From assembly GCA_023389005.1 (NCBI GenBank), contig JAEWFE010000348.1, forward strand, positions 1-9,163: DNA of 9,163 bases, read 5' to 3'. Shown here piece after piece: positions 5,062-9,163 of this stretch. The translations under genes and the position numbers were made by a program. Source of the DNA: Bacillota bacterium (GTDB taxonomy: Bacteria > Bacillota > Bacilli > Lactobacillales > Enterococcaceae). How positions within the stretch are numbered: the stretch's first letter is position 1; each line of letters begins with the position of its first letter. The notes beneath the pieces were generated by a model. That model was not told the DNA's origin. It saw only the letters and a list, made by a program, of their open reading frames with translations, and searched no databases.

Positions 5062-6780
5062 TTATTTGGTATAAAAATCAGACAAATTATTGTTTTCCTT
5101 ATCTAACTGGTAACTAAACCAACGGCCATTTAATACTTGTTTGATTAGTTTTTCTTTTGTCGCGCTATCTAATGTTTGATCAGCTTTCATTTCTGCTAAT
5201 ACATCGTCATAAGTATAGGATTTTGGTTCTTGATTAGCAGTGACTTTATCTTTCGTTGCACCTATAATCAACAAATCTTGATTCTCTTGCCAATCAGACC
5301 ATTTTTCTAACCCTTTTCCATTTGGATTGCCTGTAGAAATAAATCGATAAACATAATCTTGGAAAGTCGTTGCTAATTGTTTAGCACCCTTACTTTGATA
5401 GGCATCACCCACTAAAGCAGTATAGTTTTGACTATTAGTATCTAGTAAAGGTACAAACACTCCATGGAACGAGCCGAATATCCCCATTTTGTTACCTACT
5501 ACCGAAACATCATTACCAAAAGTAAATTCCATTCCATATATCGGCGACTGATAGTTTGCTTTCATTCTATTTGCAGAATCAGTTACATTGAATAAGCTAT
5601 ATAACTTTCCACCATATTTATTGATAAAATCATATTGCGCTTTGACATTTGCATCCTTATCAATAGATTGATCTGCTACATTTTTCGCAAAGTACGGATC
5701 AAATCGACCAAACAATGAAAATTCCGTTTGACCAGTTGTCATCATTAATGGCACATCATTATAGTTTTTAGTATCAAATCCTTCTTTTGGTAAAACAACG
5801 CCATCAGTATATAAATGAGGAAAAACAGCCATTCGAATACCTGCATTTCCCATTAACTTAGCTAAACGTTCACCAGACAATTGATATAGATAATCACGAA
5901 CTTTTGCATCATCACTTAATAACCAATTCACTGCACTTGATTCATCTGGCTGTACCTTATCTTCAACCACTAAAGGAGCAAAAGCCTTAGCAAAAACTTG
6001 CTGACTTTGTTCAACTGATGCTGTAGTCATTCCACCACTAAATGAAATAGCTTTTTGAAAACTTCCTTTAAATATTGGAGAAATAAGCATCGCCATTACG
6101 TCACGACCACCAGCAGAAAAACCAGAAACTGTAATATTCTTCGCATCCCCACCAAAATTAGAAATGTTATCTTTAATCCAATCTAAGGAATGTTTAATAT
6201 CTAATAGTGTGTAATTTCCTGATTTTTCTTCATCCGTTCCTTGTTTAAGTGCTGGCAATGGGTTGAAACCTAAAACCCCTAAGCGATAGTTCACGGATAC
6301 ATAGATTGCATCATGTGTTTTTACAAATGATTGACCCGAAATCTCTTGAGCTTGGCCCGTTTGGTTATTCCCCCCATGAATATAAACTAAGACTGGCAAT
6401 TTATCCTTAGAATTATCTGGGCGGTAAACATCGAGGTTCAAAGCATTTTCAGAACCTGTTACACCTTTCGAACCAGATTGTAAAGCAACTTCCCCAGGTT
6501 TGGTACAATCTAACACATCTTTCCATTTTTCTGGATCTTTAGGTGCATGCCATCTATTTTCTCCAGAAGTATCCGCACCATAAGGAATCCCATACCAAAT
6601 ATATGTATGGTCTTCCTTTATTCCCTTCACCTTACCAAATTCAGTTTGGGATACTGTACTTACTGAATAAGAATTAGATTGTTCACCTTTCTTTTCATCT
6701 GTACCTTTTTGTTGATTTGAACAACCGGTTAATAATAATCCCACCAAGCAAGCAACACCTATATAATAACGTTTTTTCAT
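5062..6780 (-). CDS. Lipoprotein type-B carboxylesterase
   Basis: A 572-residue alpha/beta-hydrolase of the type-B carboxylesterase / para-nitrobenzyl esterase family, which hydrolyses carboxylic esters. The signal peptide (KKRY, then a hydrophobic core) ends in lipobox LLTGC with Cys20 as the lipidated residue, followed by a polar linker to about 45, so the enzyme should be anchored on the outer face of the membrane. Visible family features: IWYGIPYG (61-68), LNLDVYRP (114-121), oxyanion-hole YIHGG (133-137), VNYRLGVLGF (163-172), nucleophile elbow GFSAGG (220-225, Ser222), Glu353 in TGQTEF and His439 in SFHGVF, giving a full Ser-Glu-His triad. The elbow has Phe where the family usually has Glu (GESAGG). 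Its AGGAG ribosome binding site overlaps the TAG of the PTS gene, so translation is coupled. It is the last gene of the operon before the large terminator. A role in removing acyl groups from an extracellular sugar taken up by the PTS is inferred; the substrate is unknown. Confidence 0.9.
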   Translation of the reverse strand: MKKRYYIGVACLVGLLLTGCSNQQKGTDEKKGEQSNSYSVSTVSQTEFGKVKGIKEDHTYIWYGIPYGADTSGENRWHAPKDPEKWKDVLDCTKPGEVALQSGSKGVTGSENALNLDVYRPDNSKDKLPVLVYIHGGNNQTGQAQEISGQSFVKTHDAIYVSVNYRLGVLGFNPLPALKQGTDEEKSGNYTLLDIKHSLDWIKDNISNFGGDAKNITVSGFSAGGRDVMAMLISPIFKGSFQKAISFSGGMTTASVEQSQQVFAKAFAPLVVEDKVQPDESSAVNWLLSDDAKVRDYLYQLSGERLAKLMGNAGIRMAVFPHLYTDGVVLPKEGFDTKNYNDVPLMMTTGQTEFSLFGRFDPYFAKNVADQSIDKDANVKAQYDFINKYGGKLYSLFNVTDSANRMKANYQSPIYGMEFTFGNDVSVVGNKMGIFGSFHGVFVPLLDTNSQNYTALVGDAYQSKGAKQLATTFQDYVYRFISTGNPNGKGLEKWSDWQENQDLLIIGATKDKVTANQEPKSYTYDDVLAEMKADQTLDSATKEKLIKQVLNGRWFSYQLDKENNNLSDFYTK

Positions 6781-6786
6781 TTCCCA

Positions 6787-6793
6787 TCTCCTA
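6787..6793 (-). promoter_or_regulatory. Esterase ribosome binding site overlapping the PTS stop codon
   Basis: On the minus strand TAGGAGA contains both the TAG stop of the PTS gene (6791-6793) and the AGGAGA Shine-Dalgarno of the esterase, which begins 10 bases after the PTS frame ends. This fixes the esterase start and implies that ribosomes finishing the PTS gene can re-initiate. Confidence 0.75.
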
Positions 6794-8716
6794 AGCTAAA
6801 ACTGTTAAAAGGGCATCATTTTCTTTGACTGAGCCTTGTGTATTCTCAACAATATCTAGATAATCATTAACATTTGTAATCAACACAGGGGTTTCAACAT
6901 TGTAGCCTGCTTCTTTGATTTTTTCGATATCAAAAGTAACTAATAAATCCCCTTGTTTCACTTTTTGACCTTGTGTGACAAAACTTTCATAATATTTTCC
7001 ATCAAGTTGAACCGTATCTAAACCAATATGAATCAGTACTTCCAACCCTGTATCAGAAATTAAACCAATTGCATGTTTAGTTGGGAAAAGCGTCATGACT
7101 GTACCATTAAACGGTGCGCGAACTTCACCTTTTTCAGGATGAATAACTACCCCTTTTCCTAATAGACCGTTTGCAAAAGCTTCATCACTAGCTGTAGATA
7201 ATGGAGAGACTTTTCCTACAACAGGAGTTACCATTGTTTCATTTTGACCTACAGCTTTAGTCGCTTCTGCCACAACTTCAATTTCTTCCACGCTATCATC
7301 TTTCCAGAAGAAATAAGTCAATGCAAATGAAAGAACCATTACTAATAAAATGATAATTACTGAAGGAACAATTGCTGAAGCGTCTCCTTTTGGTGTGATG
7401 TAGTTAAAGAAACCAAATACTCCTAATCCGCCCATTGTATAAGCTGTGACTTTAAAGTACATTAATGCAGCTCCACCAAGGGCTCCACCAATCATTGAAT
7501 AGATAAATGGCGTCTTTTTAGGTAAAGTAATACCATAAATAGCTGGTTCTGTTACCCCGAAAATTCCGGAAATGATTGCTGGTGGACATAAGTTTTTCAA
7601 TTTTTTATCTTTTAGTTTCATATACATCGCAATAACTACAGCTGTTTGTGCAAAACTTGGTGCAAAAGCTGGTGTTAAAATCATTGAGAATCCATTTTGC
7701 GTAATTTGTAAAATCCCTAAAGGTACCACTGACCAGTGTAAACCAAAAATAACAAGTACTTGCCAGAAGAATCCTAGTAGCAAACCATAAACAATTGGTG
7801 AGAAGTTCATCAAAGCAGTAAAAGCAGCACTTAATAAATCAGTTAAAGCACTAATTACTGGACCAATGACTAAAAAGCCGACTGGTAAAGCAATCAATAA
7901 TACAAAGAATGGCACTAAGAATGTTTGTACCACTTCTGGGATAATACGTTTTGCTAACTTTTGAACTTGTCCTGCAAAGGCAACAATGAAAATAATTGGC
8001 ACTACACTACTTGTATAACTTGCCCCAACCCAAGGAATCCCTAAAAAGGTGGTGTATGCTGGTAAGCCAAATAAATTATATGGCGCAGCGGCACCTTGCT
8101 TCGCTGTTGCTTCAAAAGCTGACTGTAAAGCACTACCTTGAATACTTGGGTAAACTAAAGCCATACCAATTGCAATTCCGACCATTGGATTTAAGGCGAA
8201 TTTTTTTGCAGAAGTATAACCAATGATTATTGGCATAAAGTAGAAAATTCCATCACCAATAGCATTTAACATTAAATATGTTCCAGAAGTATTAGTATAG
8301 TGGAATAAACCAACATTTCCCAAAAAGACAAGTAAAGCATTGAAACCTTTAATCATACCTGCCGCAGCTAATGCACCCAAGAATGGTTGGAAACATCCAC
8401 TAATGATATCAATCAACCGGTCAAACAAATTGCCACCGCTTCCATTTTCTTGTACAGCATCTCCTGAAATTCCAGCAACTTCAATAACTTCAGCGTAAAC
8501 ATCTGGCACATGATTTCCGATGACTACTTGATATTGTCCACCTGATTTCATCACTGTTACAACGCCATCCATCTTTTTCAATACATCATCATTAGCAAAT
8601 TTTTCATCTTTTAATTTAAAACGTAAACGAGTAATACAGTGCGTCAAACTATTAATATTGCTCTTACCGCCGACATTTTCGACAATTTTCTCAGCGAGTT
8701 CTCGATATTTTCCCAT
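6791..8716 (-). CDS. PTS beta-glucoside-type transporter EIIBCA
   Basis: A 641-residue, three-domain sugar permease of the glucose/beta-glucoside PTS superfamily; it imports and phosphorylates a sugar at the expense of PEP through HPr. Domain order is EIIB (about 1-90) with phospho-cysteine Cys27 in THCITRLRF, EIIC (about 100-475, about ten hydrophobic segments, including GIFGVTEPAIYGITLP, a hallmark of this family) and EIIA (about 505-641) with His548 and phospho-acceptor His563 in VLIHIGLD, spaced 15 residues as in EIIA-Glc. All phosphorylation sites are intact. The frame is open ten codons further upstream, but the ATG at 8714-8716 is chosen because AAGGAGC lies seven bases before it and the protein then begins MGKYRELAEKIV, as in relatives. 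It follows the BglG-family gene by 16 bases and precedes the esterase by 10. The family takes beta-glucosides, sucrose or trehalose; the substrate here is uncertain. Confidence 0.92.
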   Translation of the reverse strand: MGKYRELAEKIVENVGGKSNINSLTHCITRLRFKLKDEKFANDDVLKKMDGVVTVMKSGGQYQVVIGNHVPDVYAEVIEVAGISGDAVQENGSGGNLFDRLIDIISGCFQPFLGALAAAGMIKGFNALLVFLGNVGLFHYTNTSGTYLMLNAIGDGIFYFMPIIIGYTSAKKFALNPMVGIAIGMALVYPSIQGSALQSAFEATAKQGAAAPYNLFGLPAYTTFLGIPWVGASYTSSVVPIIFIVAFAGQVQKLAKRIIPEVVQTFLVPFFVLLIALPVGFLVIGPVISALTDLLSAAFTALMNFSPIVYGLLLGFFWQVLVIFGLHWSVVPLGILQITQNGFSMILTPAFAPSFAQTAVVIAMYMKLKDKKLKNLCPPAIISGIFGVTEPAIYGITLPKKTPFIYSMIGGALGGAALMYFKVTAYTMGGLGVFGFFNYITPKGDASAIVPSVIIILLVMVLSFALTYFFWKDDSVEEIEVVAEATKAVGQNETMVTPVVGKVSPLSTASDEAFANGLLGKGVVIHPEKGEVRAPFNGTVMTLFPTKHAIGLISDTGLEVLIHIGLDTVQLDGKYYESFVTQGQKVKQGDLLVTFDIEKIKEAGYNVETPVLITNVNDYLDIVENTQGSVKENDALLTVLA

Positions 8717-8723
8717 GATAAGT

Positions 8724-8730
8724 GCTCCTT
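8724..8730 (-). promoter_or_regulatory. Ribosome binding site deciding the PTS start
   Basis: AAGGAGC on the minus strand lies seven bases upstream of the ATG at 8714-8716. The alternative ATG ten codons upstream (8744-8746) lies inside the end of the antiterminator gene and has no comparable site. Confidence 0.8.
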
Positions 8731-8732
8731 TG

Positions 8733-9163
8733 TCATAATTTCTCATTTTCTTGTGTGGTTTTTTGAACGAGTCGGGCTACATGAATCGTTAAATAAAGAC
8801 GTTCATCTTTGCCCATTTGGTAATGATATTTTTTCTGAATAAACTGGGCGATTTTATCCACACATTGATAAGCATTTTTATATTTTTGCTGAATTAATAA
8901 TAATAGATCATCTTCCGTCTCATCCGTTGCTTGTTTTCCGCTGGTAATCCTCGAAGCGAAGAAGCGAACATGTGTTGTGAATCGATAATAATAAAGTGAA
9001 TCTTCATCAAATTGTAACTTGAAATAATAGCTTGTAATTTGTAATACCTCTTTCATTAAATCTGTCACTTCATAAACATCAGCATCATCCATATTTAATC
9101 TCGCATTTACTAAATGTAATGCCAAGAATCCCGCTTCATCTTCTTTTAAGCGTAACCGATAAT
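8733..9163 (-). CDS. BglG/LicT family transcription antiterminator, C-terminal part (cut by window edge)
   Basis: The last 142 residues of a BglG/LicT-type antiterminator are visible; the RNA-binding domain and most of PRD1 lie beyond the right edge. The visible start, YRLRLKEDEAGFLALHLVNA, is the end of PRD1, with a conserved His in LALH. PRD2 follows, with histidines in RFTTHVRFF and LYLTIHVARL at the positions phosphorylated by HPr or EII in relatives. The frame is open to the edge, so the TTG codon at 9123-9125 is an internal Leu and not a start. In this family the unphosphorylated/phosphorylated state of the PRDs decides whether the protein binds a ribonucleic antiterminator site in the leader and allows read-through. 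It is the first visible gene of the operon and most likely controls the PTS and esterase. The gap to the PTS gene is only 16 bases, so the target leader must lie upstream, outside the window. Confidence 0.92.
   Translation of the reverse strand, partial: YRLRLKEDEAGFLALHLVNARLNMDDADVYEVTDLMKEVLQITSYYFKLQFDEDSLYYYRFTTHVRFFASRITSGKQATDETEDDLLLLIQQKYKNAYQCVDKIAQFIQKKYHYQMGKDERLYLTIHVARLVQKTTQENEKL

Noticed and set aside
7572..8226. Plus-strand open frames opposite the PTS gene (7572-7790, 7996-8226)
   Set aside because: They are the reverse of hydrophobic EIIC codons, with no ribosome binding sites; such frames are common opposite membrane protein genes.
8717..8746. A ten-codon longer N-terminus for the PTS protein starting at the ATG 8744-8746
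   Set aside because: It overlaps the end of the antiterminator gene, lacks a ribosome binding site, and adds residues not typical of the EIIB start; the ATG at 8714-8716 has AAGGAGC at good spacing.
9123..9125. TTG as a possible start of a 130-residue protein
   Set aside because: The frame is open to the window edge and the residues before it match the end of PRD1, so it is an internal leucine codon of a larger antiterminator.

Overview
The window looks like chromosomal or accessory DNA of a low-GC Gram-positive bacterium, most likely Enterococcus or a close relative. This is inferred from the AT-rich codon use, strong AGGAG-type ribosome binding sites, TTGACA/TATAAT-type promoters, a lipoprotein signal peptide, U-tract terminators and a BglG/PTS operon. 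No single marker fixes the species.

Layout, left to right. (1) Positions 1-63 carry an open + strand tail that may be the C-terminus of a gene entering from outside. (2) Positions 80-1570 (minus strand) hold a two-gene unit: a complete ABC-type AAA ATPase and, directly after it, the N-terminal part of an RloB/TOPRIM protein. This is the architecture of anti-phage defence pairs of the RloAB / AbiL / PARIS kind, but the TOPRIM partner stops at 91 residues and looks truncated. (3) Positions 1718-4102 (minus) hold a YjiH-type membrane protein gene followed by a D-2-hydroxyacid dehydrogenase gene, ending in a strong terminator. The divergent IclR regulator gene (4246-4995, plus) shares the intergenic region, which holds a near-consensus promoter and a perfect TTCGGAA-N5-TTCCGAA palindrome over the predicted start site. 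This reads as a self-contained, probably inducible module for uptake and redox metabolism of an unknown organic acid or related compound. (4) A large GC-rich hairpin at about 4994-5050 lies between the convergent IclR gene and the next operon. (5) Positions 5062-9163 (minus) hold the distal part of a sugar operon: BglG/LicT-family antiterminator (cut by the right edge), beta-glucoside-type PTS EIIBCA, and a lipoprotein type-B carboxylesterase.

How they work together (inference). The IclR protein likely represses the yjiH-dehydrogenase operon until its ligand appears. The antiterminator, itself controlled by PTS phosphorylation, likely governs the PTS-esterase operon. The surface esterase may remove an acyl group from the sugar before the PTS imports it, and no phospho-glycosidase is present in the visible part of the operon. 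The ATPase/RloB pair is metabolically unrelated and looks like a decayed or rearranged defence locus. No RNA gene, CRISPR array or complete insertion sequence was seen.
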